Shown: one piece after another, positions 25,312 through 34,073 of the stretch
Numbering within the stretch: position 1 is the first letter of the stretch
Layout: every line of letters begins with the position of its first letter
NCBI GenBank assembly: GCA_020426575.1
Contig: JAGQPT010000004.1
Coordinates: forward strand, 1 to 48,994
Origin: Planctomycetales bacterium
GTDB taxonomy: Bacteria > Planctomycetota > Planctomycetia > Pirellulales > JAEUIK01
DNA: 48,994 nucleotides
Direction of reading: 5' to 3'
Made by a program: the position numbers and the translations under genes
Notes under the pieces: model-generated
Databases searched by the model: none
The model's input: only the letters and a program-made list of their open reading frames with translations
What the model was told of the DNA's origin: nothing

Positions 25312-26622
25312 TCAGGCAAGTTCCTCGGCCGCGGCGGCCTCGGCCACGTCGGCTAAGTCGACGTCAGCATCGTCAGCCGCGCGATCGTTAAACAGCAGAG
25401 CGAACAACACCATCACAATTCCCGCCGCGGCGGCCGGTATCAGCCAGATCGTGCGCCAATCGAAGCCACTTGGAAAATCGGCTGACGTGTTCGCGGCAAC
25501 CGTCACACCCTGGAGGTATGAACCGATTACGGCGCCAAAACCAAGCGTTACGAGCGCGATGAACCCCTGCGCTGACGCACGCAGATCGCGCGGTGCTTTA
25601 TTGTCAACGTAGATTTGCCCGGTCACGAAGAAGAAGTCATAGCAGACACCGTGAAGCAGAATACCAACCCAAATCATCCACATGCCACTGCCGGCATTAC
25701 CGAACGCGAACAGAGTGTAGCGAAGCACCCAACAAAGCATGCCGACCAGTAGCATCTTCTTGACACCAAGCCGGGCAAAGAATAGAGGCATAATCAACAT
25801 GAACACAATTTCAGACATCTGTCCTGCGGTCATCTTCCCCGCAGCGTTTTCAACTCCAATTGTGTTGAGAAACAAATTGGCGCTTGCGTAATAAAACTGC
25901 AGCGGAATGCAGATTAGAAACGAGCCGATGACGAAGACGGTAAACGACCACTCTTTCATCAGTTTCAAGGCATCGAACCCCAATAGACTCAGAAGACTTG
26001 ACTTCTGGCCAGCGGCGCTAGGTGGCGTGTGAGGAAGGACAAAGCAGAACAAACCCAATAACAGCGACGAACCTGCCGCCATTAGGATTGGTGCATTCGT
26101 CCTTTCGACATCGGCTCCGACGAACTGGTCCCTTCCCAGCACAAAGCTGATAGACAAGCCGGCAGCGATCCAGCCAATTGTTCCGAGCACCCGAACTCCT
26201 GGGAACTGTCGTGACGGGTCACTCATTTGCCGCATCGAAAGCGAGTTTGTTAGTGCCAGCGTGGGCATATAACAAGCAAAATAGACGAGCATCGCCGGAT
26301 ACAAAATCGCAAAGTCATGAAGTCGAGAAATCGCAAATAAGACCAATCCGCCAGCAAGATGCAGTATGGCAAGAATTCCCTGCGTCGGGAAAAACCGATC
26401 TGCCACCATTCCCACCAGGATCGGGGAAAAGATTGCCGCGATTCCCGCGGTACCATAGGCAAGACCGATCTTATCTGGGGCAATGCCAAGTCCCTCACCA
26501 AGATACGTGGCCAATGTCACGAACCACGCCCCCCAAATGAAGTACTGCAGAAACATCATGACTGACAGCTTGATCCGAATCACGGGATCAAGTGCCGTGG
26601 CTGGCATTTGGGAGTTGAGCAT
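25312..26622 (-). CDS. MFS transporter, nucleoside permease-like
   Basis: A 436-aa protein with 12 predicted helices. Motifs fit the nucleoside:H+ symporter branch: FLQYFIWGAWFVTLATYLGEG at the N-terminus, then IFSPILVGMVADRFFPTQ, FPGVRVLGTIGWIAAGLS and LLHGVCYDFFFVTGQIYVD. A nucleoside or similar substrate is inferred from family resemblance. The last 25 residues are an Ala/Asp/Glu tail (AADDADVDLADVAEAAAAEE). The middle of the gene is much more AT-rich than its neighbours: 26281-26340 has 25 G+C of 60, against 41 of 60 in 22861-22920. That hints at acquisition by transfer, or at a different evolutionary history. Confidence 0.88.
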   Translation of the reverse strand: MLNSQMPATALDPVIRIKLSVMMFLQYFIWGAWFVTLATYLGEGLGIAPDKIGLAYGTAGIAAIFSPILVGMVADRFFPTQGILAILHLAGGLVLFAISRLHDFAILYPAMLVYFACYMPTLALTNSLSMRQMSDPSRQFPGVRVLGTIGWIAAGLSISFVLGRDQFVGADVERTNAPILMAAGSSLLLGLFCFVLPHTPPSAAGQKSSLLSLLGFDALKLMKEWSFTVFVIGSFLICIPLQFYYASANLFLNTIGVENAAGKMTAGQMSEIVFMLIMPLFFARLGVKKMLLVGMLCWVLRYTLFAFGNAGSGMWMIWVGILLHGVCYDFFFVTGQIYVDNKAPRDLRASAQGFIALVTLGFGAVIGSYLQGVTVAANTSADFPSGFDWRTIWLIPAAAAGIVMVLFALLFNDRAADDADVDLADVAEAAAAEELA

Positions 26623-27013
26623 CGCCGCTACCTATTCGACGGATTCTTATTTAAACCAGACCGCAAGCACTATTGCCCACCGTGTCGGCAGCCATCGGAG
26701 TTAGCCGGGTATTGTATGTGCCCGGCAGGCGTGACGGAAGTGATTTAATCACCAACGGTTCGGCAATTTGATCCCGAGCCGAAACGGCGTCGTATTTGCC
26801 GCACCGCGGTCCCCGATGCCATGAACTGCGAGTTTCCAACTAGCCGATCACGTGCCAAGTAAAAAACGCGAAAATTTTCGCCAGCCTGCAAGATTTTACT
26901 TGCTGAGCGACATTCTGCCGCTAGAATCCGTGATATCGAGGCGGAACAGCAGAGGCTGGCGCGTCATGCGCCACGGAAGTTACCCAATCACTGCTGATCC
27001 GGAAGCCCGCCCG
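26623..27013. other. Divergent intergenic region, AT-rich in places
   Basis: This 391-bp region lies between the MFS and PEP-CTERM genes, which diverge, so it should contain two promoters. The PEP-CTERM frame is open back to 26852, but the signal peptide starts at 27014. I see no hairpin or repeat that I could support. Confidence 0.4.
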
Positions 27014-27808
27014 ATGAAACGCACACGCCTTTTTGCTCTCCTCGCCGCAGCGATGGTTTTGAGCATCGCGCCGAGTGTTGTTCGCGCTACCCCCGTCAAC
27101 CACGGGACCTTCATGGGTGACGACGTCTGGTACGTCGACGTCACCGAGGACTCCGGGACAGATCCCGGCTCGCTTCCGTTGTACGGTACGCCCACCGTTA
27201 CCGGCAACTCGATCGATTTCAGCCCGACGGGCTTCAACGCCTACGCCGACGACACGGGTCAGTCCGACACGACCGACGGCACCTTGAGCTTCATGCTCCA
27301 GGCGAAAGACGGGTTTTATTTGGCCACGCTCTTCCTCAGTGAGGCCGGTGACACGTCGCTGGGTGGGTTCAGTGGCGACGCGTTCACGTCGGTGACGGCG
27401 AGTGTTTTCATCGACATCCTCGAAGTCGACGGCGTCCCCATTTCGAGCGTCAATGTGCCGCCCGTCAACATGGTGTTCACTCCGTCAAACGGCGATTACC
27501 AACTCTCGACCGATGGCGGTGGAGGTCCCGCGTACGACACGACCTGGACCGGTTCGGTCGTGGTCGATCTGGGACAAGCCCTGATGAACGGCGGCCAGCC
27601 GTTCAAATACGGTGCCACTAAGGTCACGGTCACCATGGACAACACCCTCAAGGCCCTCAGCCAACCCGGCGCCGAGGCATTCATCGCCAAAAAGGATGTG
27701 GACGGACTCTCGATCACACCCGAAATCCTCGACATCCCCGAACCGGCCAGTGCCCTGCTGCTGATCGTGGGAATGACGACGCTGGGAGTATCGCGTCGTC
27801 GTCGCTAA
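27014..27808 (+). CDS. PEP-CTERM sorting-domain exported protein
   Basis: A 264-aa secreted protein. It starts at ATG 27014, with GGAAG 9 nt upstream, directly before a signal peptide (RTRLFALLAAAMVLSIAPSVVRA). The middle is Thr/Asp/Gly-rich beta-type sequence without a family I recognise. The C-terminus is a typical PEP-CTERM tag: IPEPASALLLIVGMTTLGV followed by SRRRR. Such proteins are processed by an exosortase and tied to the envelope or exopolysaccharide; no exosortase is in this window. A terminator follows at 27873-27914. Confidence 0.88.
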   Translation: MKRTRLFALLAAAMVLSIAPSVVRATPVNHGTFMGDDVWYVDVTEDSGTDPGSLPLYGTPTVTGNSIDFSPTGFNAYADDTGQSDTTDGTLSFMLQAKDGFYLATLFLSEAGDTSLGGFSGDAFTSVTASVFIDILEVDGVPISSVNVPPVNMVFTPSNGDYQLSTDGGGGPAYDTTWTGSVVVDLGQALMNGGQPFKYGATKVTVTMDNTLKALSQPGAEAFIAKKDVDGLSITPEILDIPEPASALLLIVGMTTLGVSRRRR

Positions 27809-27872
27809 AGCGATGCGGCCTGTGCCCCAAACGGCTTCACCGTTGAAGGTGCCCAGCAACTGGCAAAACACG

Positions 27873-27914
27873 AAAACAGCCGGCAATTGCATCGCTGCAA
27901 TCGCCGGCTGTTTT
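27873..27914 (+). terminator. Rho-independent terminator after the PEP-CTERM gene
   Basis: ACAGCCGGC (27876-27884) pairs with GCCGGCTGT (27903-27911). An inner ATTGCA/TGCAAT pair extends the stem beyond a single A-C mismatch, around the loop TCGC. The sequence continues TTTGC on the plus strand and is preceded by AAAA, so it can act in both directions: after the PEP-CTERM gene, and after the tRNA-like gene on the minus strand. Confidence 0.85.
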
Positions 27915-27964
27915 GCTTCGGTCGCAACCACCCAAGCAATGCTGCCCCAGGGCGGTAATACAAG

Positions 27965-28037
27965 TGGAGGATAGGGGACTCGAACCCCTGACCTTCTGGC
28001 TGCCAGCCAGACGCGCTCCCATCTGGGCGGATGCCCC
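27965..28037 (-). tRNA. tRNA-Ala(GGC)-like gene, degenerate or possible pseudogene
   Basis: The minus strand folds as a 73-nt tRNA. The anticodon arm is TCTGG-CTGGCAG-CCAGA, giving anticodon GGC with T33 and A37. The T arm is perfect (AGGGG-TTCGAGT-CCCCT) and the discriminator base is A. However, the acceptor stem GGGGCAT/ATCCTCC has a C5-C68 mismatch and a G-U pair, the D stem GCCC/GCGC has a C-C mismatch, and position 8 is C, not the near-universal T. No CCA is encoded. It could be a decayed tRNA, or a functional divergent one. Confidence 0.6.
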
Positions 28038-28372
28038 GCGTGTCGTAGTCTGCCGGCACGTCATCGCACCGGCTCGGGGTCGCCGCCCTGGTCGAGCCCG
28101 CGAAACCCCGCGAAACCATGTTGGCCCGATTGAGCAAAGTCGCACTCTAAGTTGAGCGACGGTGCTCAATGTGGGCGATGCCGGCACTGACCTCGGTTCG
28201 GCCAAAAACGTGGCGTCACGGCGGTCACTTCGCAGCACGGCGTATCGGCGAACGCCGCTCCCATGCTATCGCGCAAACCATGTTCGCAATTGGGGTTGTC
28301 GCTGCAAGTCCCCCAGGCTATCACTGGGCGCAAACCGTGTCAAGACGCCGCCGTGCCGCGAGAACTCCGCGC
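28038..28372. other. Intergenic region before the flippase-like gene
   Basis: This 335-bp stretch holds the 5' flank of the tRNA-like gene and the upstream region of the YbhN-type gene. The downstream frame is open back to 28169, but that part is basic and unlike the family. No other supported feature. Confidence 0.4.
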
Positions 28373-29437
28373 GTGAAAAAATACCTCGCCAACGCCGCCA
28401 AAGTAGCCGTTTCGCTCGGCCTGATCGCCTACCTGGTCGCTAGCGCGCGAAACGACCCGACGTTCCAGCGCATCGACTTCAGCGACCCTAATTTCAATTG
28501 GTGGCTTCTCGCCGCCGCCGCCGCGTGTTGGATGACCTCGCTGACCTGCGGCATCGTCCGCTGGTACTTCCTGGTACGGGCCGTGGGTCTGCCGTTTCGA
28601 CTTCGCGACGCGTTTCGCCTCGGCCTGCTGGGCTACATGCTCAACTTCGTGTCGTTGGGCAGCGTGGGGGGCGATGTCTTCAAGGCCGTCTTTCTTGCCC
28701 GCGAGCAACCGGACCGCCGCGCCGAGGCCGTGGCGACCATCGTCGTTGATCGCATCCTTGGCCTCTACTCGCTGTTCATCGTCGCCGCCGCCAGCGTGCT
28801 GCTGACCGGCACACTGTATTCCGACGTCGAGGAGGTCCGCGCCATCAGCCGCTGGACGCTGATCCTCACAGGACTGGCGGGGATCTCCGTCGTGATGGTG
28901 ATGGTGCCCGGCTTCACCACCGGTGCCGTGTCTGAGTTCCTCCAGGGGCTGCCCCGCATCGGCACGGTTCTGGGAAAACTGATCGCGGCCGTGCGCGTCT
29001 ATCGCCGCCGTGTGGGGGTGATCGCCGGCAGTGTGCTGCTAAGCATTGGCGTTCACTCGCTTTCGACGGTGACGATTTATCTTACCGCTCGGGGCATCCT
29101 GGGCACGGTCCCCAGCCTGAGTGCCCATTTCATCATCGTGCCGTTGTCCATGCTCGCCGGTGCGTTGCCGCTGCCGATGATGGGTCTCGGCGCCTTTGAA
29201 GCGACCCTGGGATTCCTCTATGCAGCGATCCCGGCTGCGCACGCGCTGAGCGGCGGGCAGAGCCTGCTCGTAGCGTTCGGTTATCGCATGATCACAATCT
29301 TTGCCGCGATCGTCTCCGCCCTGGCGTTCCTCGCTTTGAGACGCGACGGCGAAACGACCTGGGAGGCCGCCCGCAAATCGGCTCACGGCGACTTGCTCAA
29401 CGACGAATCGGTGAAAATGGCCTCCGGTGCCCCGTGA
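28373..29437 (+). CDS. YbhN/LPG-synthase TM-domain (flippase-like) membrane protein
   Basis: A 354-aa polytopic protein of the UPF0104/lysylphosphatidylglycerol synthase transmembrane family. It shows RWYFLVRAVGLPFRLRDAFR followed by GYMLNFVSLGSVGGDVFKAV, the most typical part of the family, then EAVATIVVDRILGLYSLF. Later come PLSMLAGALPLPMMGLGAFE and a YRMITIFAAIVSAL end. Relatives are thought to flip or bind lipids; no aminoacyl-transfer domain is present. I chose GTG 28373 because the sequence becomes family-like there; the frame is open to 28169. Confidence 0.85.
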   Translation: MKKYLANAAKVAVSLGLIAYLVASARNDPTFQRIDFSDPNFNWWLLAAAAACWMTSLTCGIVRWYFLVRAVGLPFRLRDAFRLGLLGYMLNFVSLGSVGGDVFKAVFLAREQPDRRAEAVATIVVDRILGLYSLFIVAAASVLLTGTLYSDVEEVRAISRWTLILTGLAGISVVMVMVPGFTTGAVSEFLQGLPRIGTVLGKLIAAVRVYRRRVGVIAGSVLLSIGVHSLSTVTIYLTARGILGTVPSLSAHFIIVPLSMLAGALPLPMMGLGAFEATLGFLYAAIPAAHALSGGQSLLVAFGYRMITIFAAIVSALAFLALRRDGETTWEAARKSAHGDLLNDESVKMASGAP

Positions 29438-29530
29438 CAGAGTGAACATCGTGCACCGCGAGGGCCGGCCCCGATGCGTTGCGTCGGCTGTGCTGGCGCA
29501 TTGTCGCGCTCGCCCCGCGACGTTCCCCGA

Positions 29531-30937
29531 TCACGGTGGCCGTTTCGTTCGCTGCAACAGCGCTTCGGCGGCATCGTCCCTCAGCAGTTCCGCTTCGTGA
29601 TCGGGGGCGAACACGGCGACAACGACGAACCCTCGACCAGCGAGCGCCATTGCGATCAAGTCCTCGGCCGAAAGCGTCAGGCGTCCCAACCGCGGCGTAA
29701 GTTCAAACGACATGCCGCCGACGCCGTCGTAGGTGCGGTAAACCACCTCGGTGCATACGAGCCGCTGCGACTGCGTGAAGTCGAAGTCGAAATCATACGG
29801 CTTACCTTCGTGGACGAGCCCACGGCTGAGAGCCTCGGCCACCTGGGACGCCTCCAATTTTGGCCGCAACACGCAGATCGCGTCGACGGCAAACGGCGAG
29901 GCCAATGAACGCACACGAACGCCGTCCTTGAGCGCCTCGAAGACGCGGAGCGGAGTAGACCGATCGAGATCGCCCCAATGCGCCCGCACCGCAATCTCCG
30001 GCCCAAGTTGTCGCGGATCGCCAAGAAACAGTGCCGCGTGGGGCCAGTATCCCGGCAGGAAATAGTTCGTCAGTGCATGTGCCTTGCGCGTGATCATCAC
30101 GTCGCCCGGCTTCAACAGCATCCGCAAGCGGTCGGCCACGTCTTCGGGGAGTCGCGGTTGATGCCCCGGTCGGGTGTACACGTCGGCGATCATCGACGAC
30201 GTCACTTTTTGCACTCCGAACATCGGACGGTGGAGCAGATGTCGGTACGCCGAATCGGTCCAACGTCGCGCGCGAATACGAGTTGCCGCCCAAAAGTAAC
30301 GGTACGCCGCTACGTCGAGCCGATGGTCGAACCGCTCGATCGCATTGAATAGCGTGGCCAGCGGCTCGTGTTTTGCTACTTCGCTGAGCTGTTGCCGGTG
30401 GGCGCGAAAATAGCGATGCGCCGCTGCCAGGTGCCAGACGTTGGTTGGGTTGGTCAGTGACCGCTGGACGGTTTCGTACACGCGCGGCGGAATGCCGTAT
30501 AACTCGTCCGGCTCGTTGAGCTTCTTTTTGATAACGGGCGACTTGCCGAACGATTCGCGCAAGTAACGCGCCGCATCGACAAGCAGCAGCGCCGCGGCAT
30601 ATCCGACGAGGAACTGCTCCGGGCAGTGACGCTGGTCGAACTGAGCTTCGTCCCGGTGAGCCGCCTGCTGCCGTACGAGGTCGTCGTCGCGCCGCAACGA
30701 GTGCACGAGATCGAGCAGCGCGTTGCGGGCTTTCCAGTACGACACGAGCAGGTGACGGATTGACTCCTCTTCGCTCGGTGTGAAGTAGCCTCGCGTGCTG
30801 CCTCTGATGGCGTCGCGTAGTTCCCCGGCCCGGACGCGGAGCCGTTCGAAGTGAGCCGCCAATTCGATGACGGTTCGAGCACCGGCTTCCGCTAGGTCGT
30901 CGGCGCAGCCATCAACGGCGTTCGGTATCTCGGTCAT
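29531..30937 (-). CDS. YiiX-like permuted papain-fold amidase
   Basis: A 468-aa protein. The N-terminal 270 residues are helical with no family I recognise (ERLRVRAGELRDAI and so on). The C-terminal domain is a permuted NlpC/P60 fold of the YiiX/YebB type: LKPGDVMITRKAHALTNYFL, the catalytic His in YWPHAALFLG, and the Cys in RLVCTEVVYRTYDG, plus KPYDFDFDFTQSQ. Such enzymes act on lipids or peptidoglycan-like amide bonds. I start at ATG 30937, with AAGGTG about 8 nt upstream; a GTG at 31039 would add 34 codons. No signal peptide is seen. Confidence 0.75.
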   Translation of the reverse strand: MTEIPNAVDGCADDLAEAGARTVIELAAHFERLRVRAGELRDAIRGSTRGYFTPSEEESIRHLLVSYWKARNALLDLVHSLRRDDDLVRQQAAHRDEAQFDQRHCPEQFLVGYAAALLLVDAARYLRESFGKSPVIKKKLNEPDELYGIPPRVYETVQRSLTNPTNVWHLAAAHRYFRAHRQQLSEVAKHEPLATLFNAIERFDHRLDVAAYRYFWAATRIRARRWTDSAYRHLLHRPMFGVQKVTSSMIADVYTRPGHQPRLPEDVADRLRMLLKPGDVMITRKAHALTNYFLPGYWPHAALFLGDPRQLGPEIAVRAHWGDLDRSTPLRVFEALKDGVRVRSLASPFAVDAICVLRPKLEASQVAEALSRGLVHEGKPYDFDFDFTQSQRLVCTEVVYRTYDGVGGMSFELTPRLGRLTLSAEDLIAMALAGRGFVVVAVFAPDHEAELLRDDAAEALLQRTKRPP

Positions 30938-31124
30938 GCCGTTCACCTTCGCGCTATCGTCCGCCCGGAGCTCTCGCGTTTCCGGATTATAGTCAACGAC
31001 CACGCCGAACGTGAAACGTGGAAAGAAGGCGTACGACACTCGCGCCCGTGAATCATGCTATACTCTTCCCTTCGAGAGAGTTGAGAGTCTGGTCCCGTCA
31101 CCGGCCCAGCGAAGGGAGGATCCT

Positions 31125-31523
31125 GTGCGTACCGTCCTGCAACCGCTCGCGTATCTTTGGGCTATGCCTTACACGCTACTCGGCCTTGCCATTGGGCTCG
31201 TGGGGCTCGTCAGCGGGGGATCCGTTCAGTGTCGCAGCGGTGTGCTGGAGTTCTTCGGTGGCGGCACCCGCTGGTTCGTGCGACATCTGCCCCTCGGTGA
31301 GTTCACCCTGGCGCTGACGCTGGGCCACACCATCCTCGGCCAAACCTCCGCGGCGCTCGACGTCGCGCGCACACACGAATGGGTGCACGTGCGGCAATTT
31401 GAACGCTGGGGTCCGCTGATGGGACCGGCATACCTTGGCTGCTCGCTCTGGCTGTGGCTACGAGGTGGCCGCCCCTACCGCGACAACCCCTTCGAACGCG
31501 AGGCGTACGACGAGGCCGGCTGA
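31125..31523 (+). CDS. Small membrane protein with an HExxH motif
   Basis: A 132-aa protein starting at GTG 31125, with a perfect GGAGG site 5 nt upstream. A hydrophobic N-terminus (MPYTLLGLAIGLVGLVSGG) is followed by a glycine-rich turn and LGHTILGQTSAALDVA. Then comes RTHEWVHVRQFERWGPLMGP, with an HEWVH zinc-binding pattern, a further helix (AYLGCSLWLWL) and NPFEREAYDEAG. The HExxH plus a downstream Glu resembles a minimal zincin, but catalysis is unproven. A TATACT at 31059-31064 may be its -10 element. I recognise no named family. Confidence 0.75.
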   Translation: MRTVLQPLAYLWAMPYTLLGLAIGLVGLVSGGSVQCRSGVLEFFGGGTRWFVRHLPLGEFTLALTLGHTILGQTSAALDVARTHEWVHVRQFERWGPLMGPAYLGCSLWLWLRGGRPYRDNPFEREAYDEAG

Positions 31524-31608
31524 ACACATCACCGCGTAATTTCATCACGTAACAGCGAAACTCACCACGCCTGACCGTTAATCCCGCCAGACTTTCTGGA
31601 AGAATGAT

Positions 31609-33111
31609 ATGCGCTTACGTACGACTACCTGCATCATGTTCGGCTTGCTGGTTTCCCTTTCAGCCCGCGCCGACGACCAACACACAGCGGTACCCATCGA
31701 CATCGGTTCGCGGCGCGAGCTGTTCGTGGACGACCACCTGATCGAACGCATGACCGGCGCGATCGAACTTGTCCTGCATCACCCCACGCCGCGCGAGGTG
31801 GTCGTTGTGCACGACGCCCCCTGGGAGGGCAGCGGCGGTGGTTATCACACAATCTTCCGCGACGGTGAACGTTACCGCATGTATTACCACGCCTGGCAGA
31901 TCCTCAACGACGAGGGGACGGCCGTGACACCGTATCGGCTCACGATCGGTTACCTGGAGAGCCCCGACGGCATTCACTGGACGAAGCCGAACCTCGGCCT
32001 GCATGAATTCGACGGCTCGACCGAGAACAACATCGTTTGGACCGGCAACAAGGCCCACGATCTGAACCCCTTCATCGACACGAATCCGGCAGCCGCGCCC
32101 GAGGGCCGTTATAAGGCGATCGGACTGGAACTCGATCCCCACGAGCTTCGTGCCTATCAGTCGCCCGACGGCATCCACTGGAGCGTAATGAAAGAGGCAC
32201 CGATCATGACGACCGGCGCGTTCGACACGCAAAACGTCGCCTTCTGGGACGACGCACGTGGTGAATATCGGGCCTACATCCGCGACTTCAAGGACGGCAT
32301 CCGCGACATCCGCACGGCCACGTCCCAGGACTTCCTCAACTGGACCGAGCCGGTGTGGCTCGACTACGGCGACGCGCCGGTCGAACACCTCTACACGAAC
32401 CAGGTGCGGCCCTACTACCGCGCGCCGCATATCTACATCGGCTTTCCCAGCCGTTACACCGAACGAACCTGGGGCGAATCAAGCCGGCAACTTCCCGGCT
32501 GGCAATGGCGGGAAAAGCGCCACGGTGTCTCCCCGCGCTACGGCACGGCGGTCACCGACGCGCTGTTGATGACAAGCCGCGATGGCCTGCACTTCCGTCG
32601 CTGGGGCGAGGCTTTTCTGCGGCCGGGAATGCGCGACAACAACTGGGCGTACGGAGACAACTACATCGCCTGGCAGGCGGTCGAGACCGTCAGCGACGCG
32701 CCGGGCCAGCCACCGGAACTGTCGCTCTACGCCACCGAAGACTATTTCACCGGCAAGAGCAGTCAGTTGCGCCGCTACACGCTCCGCCTCGACGGCTTCG
32801 TCAGCGCCCAGGCCAAACTCGCCGGTGGCGAGCTTGTCACCAAACCGCTCACGTTCCCCGGCAACCGGCTCTCGCTCAACTACGCCACCAGCGGCGCCGG
32901 CAGTATCCGCGTCGAACTTCAAACACCCGACGGCGAACCGATCGAGGGTTATGCGCTGGCCGACTGCGACGAAATCTTCGGCGACCAGCTCGACCGCACG
33001 GTCAGCTGGTCGGGCAAAGCCGACCTCGGTCAACTCGCCGGCACACCGCTGTGCCTGCGACTGGCCCTCAGCGACGCCGACGTCTATTCGTTTCAGTTTG
33101 AGGCAGAATAA
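31609..33111 (+). CDS. Exported glycosidase-like beta-propeller protein
   Basis: A 500-aa protein with a signal peptide (TTCIMFGLLVSLSARA). It shows repeated blades of a five-bladed propeller as in GH32/GH43/GH130-type proteins: GSRRELFVDDHLIERMTG, RMYYHAW, YLESPDGIHWTKPNLG, KAIGLELDPH, YQSPDGIHWS and AFWDDARGEYRAYIRDF. The S-x-D-G-I-H-W motif occurs twice. A beta-sandwich follows from about residue 400. It is probably periplasmic or surface-exposed and may bind or cut glycans; the catalytic residues are uncertain. Start ATG 31609. Confidence 0.75.
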   Translation: MRLRTTTCIMFGLLVSLSARADDQHTAVPIDIGSRRELFVDDHLIERMTGAIELVLHHPTPREVVVVHDAPWEGSGGGYHTIFRDGERYRMYYHAWQILNDEGTAVTPYRLTIGYLESPDGIHWTKPNLGLHEFDGSTENNIVWTGNKAHDLNPFIDTNPAAAPEGRYKAIGLELDPHELRAYQSPDGIHWSVMKEAPIMTTGAFDTQNVAFWDDARGEYRAYIRDFKDGIRDIRTATSQDFLNWTEPVWLDYGDAPVEHLYTNQVRPYYRAPHIYIGFPSRYTERTWGESSRQLPGWQWREKRHGVSPRYGTAVTDALLMTSRDGLHFRRWGEAFLRPGMRDNNWAYGDNYIAWQAVETVSDAPGQPPELSLYATEDYFTGKSSQLRRYTLRLDGFVSAQAKLAGGELVTKPLTFPGNRLSLNYATSGAGSIRVELQTPDGEPIEGYALADCDEIFGDQLDRTVSWSGKADLGQLAGTPLCLRLALSDADVYSFQFEAE

Positions 33112-33302
33112 CGACGTTCCGTCGAACCACGTCTTCGCGTGTGTCGCTACGGCATTCGGTGGGCGGGGACATTCGGCGACCGGCCCCTCGAAGCCGACTA
33201 CGTTCACGCGTTATATTCGGACGCCGGCAACGCCAAATGGTCGACCCGCAGTACTGACACTTCGCCCGCCACTACATTCCTTCAGCGCGACACGCGAAAG
33301 CT

Positions 33303-34052
33303 ATGCCCGACCAAGAGGATTCACCTGTCAACGTCACACGGGGGCCCGGTACAACGCCCGCGCGCTGGACGATGCTTGCCCTGGCGCTTTCGTTTCCCAC
33401 GCTGATCACCTGGCTGTATTTCGACGTGCTGGCCGGCAGTGCCGCGATGCAGCCGGCGTACCTGGTGGGAAAGACCGTGCAGTTTCTGCTGCCGGTCATC
33501 TGGGTCGTGTTCGTCGCGCGGGACGGTTGGCAACTGCGGCGGCCAAGCACGTCGGGGGCCGGGCTGGGGCTCGCTTTCGGAGCGGCCGTCTGCCTTGCCG
33601 GCGGTGCGGTCTATTTTCTCGCGATGCGGCACTTCGCCTACTTCGACGTCGCCACCGAAGTGCTCCGTGGCAAGCTCGACGGCGCCGGCATCACCACGCC
33701 GTTGCGCTACGTCTTGCTGGCCACGTTCTATTCGCTGTTCCACTCGGCGCTCGAGGAATACTACTGGCGGTGGTTCGTCTTAGGCCGACTGATGCACACC
33801 TGGCGGCTCTGGCCCGCGGCCGTCGTCTCGAGCCTCGGCTTCATGGCCCACCACGTGTTGCTGCTCGAATCGTTCTTCACGGGTCGCCCTGAACTCTGGC
33901 TGCCGTTGTCACTGGCGATCGCCGTCGGCGGCGTGTTCTGGGCCTGGCTCTACCGCCGTAGCGACTCACTCGTCGGCCCCTGGCTCAGCCACCTCGTCAT
34001 CGACGCCGGCATCATGGTGATCGGGTATGATCTGCTTTTCGTGCGGGGGTGA
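33303..34052 (+). CDS. CPBP-family intramembrane protease
   Basis: A 249-aa polytopic protein with the CPBP/Rce1-like motifs: EEYYWRWFVLGRL (motif 1, Glu-Glu-x-x-x-Arg), FMAHHVLLLESFF (motif 2 with His) and GPWLSHLVIDAGIM (motif 3). Six to eight helices. Start ATG 33303, in the frame MPDQEDSPVNVTRG. Natural substrates are unknown. It is preceded by a 191-bp gap and is followed by a toxin-antitoxin locus on the other strand. Confidence 0.9.
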   Translation: MPDQEDSPVNVTRGPGTTPARWTMLALALSFPTLITWLYFDVLAGSAAMQPAYLVGKTVQFLLPVIWVVFVARDGWQLRRPSTSGAGLGLAFGAAVCLAGGAVYFLAMRHFAYFDVATEVLRGKLDGAGITTPLRYVLLATFYSLFHSALEEYYWRWFVLGRLMHTWRLWPAAVVSSLGFMAHHVLLLESFFTGRPELWLPLSLAIAVGGVFWAWLYRRSDSLVGPWLSHLVIDAGIMVIGYDLLFVRG

Positions 34053-34073
34053 GGGTGAAGGCATTTAATACAT

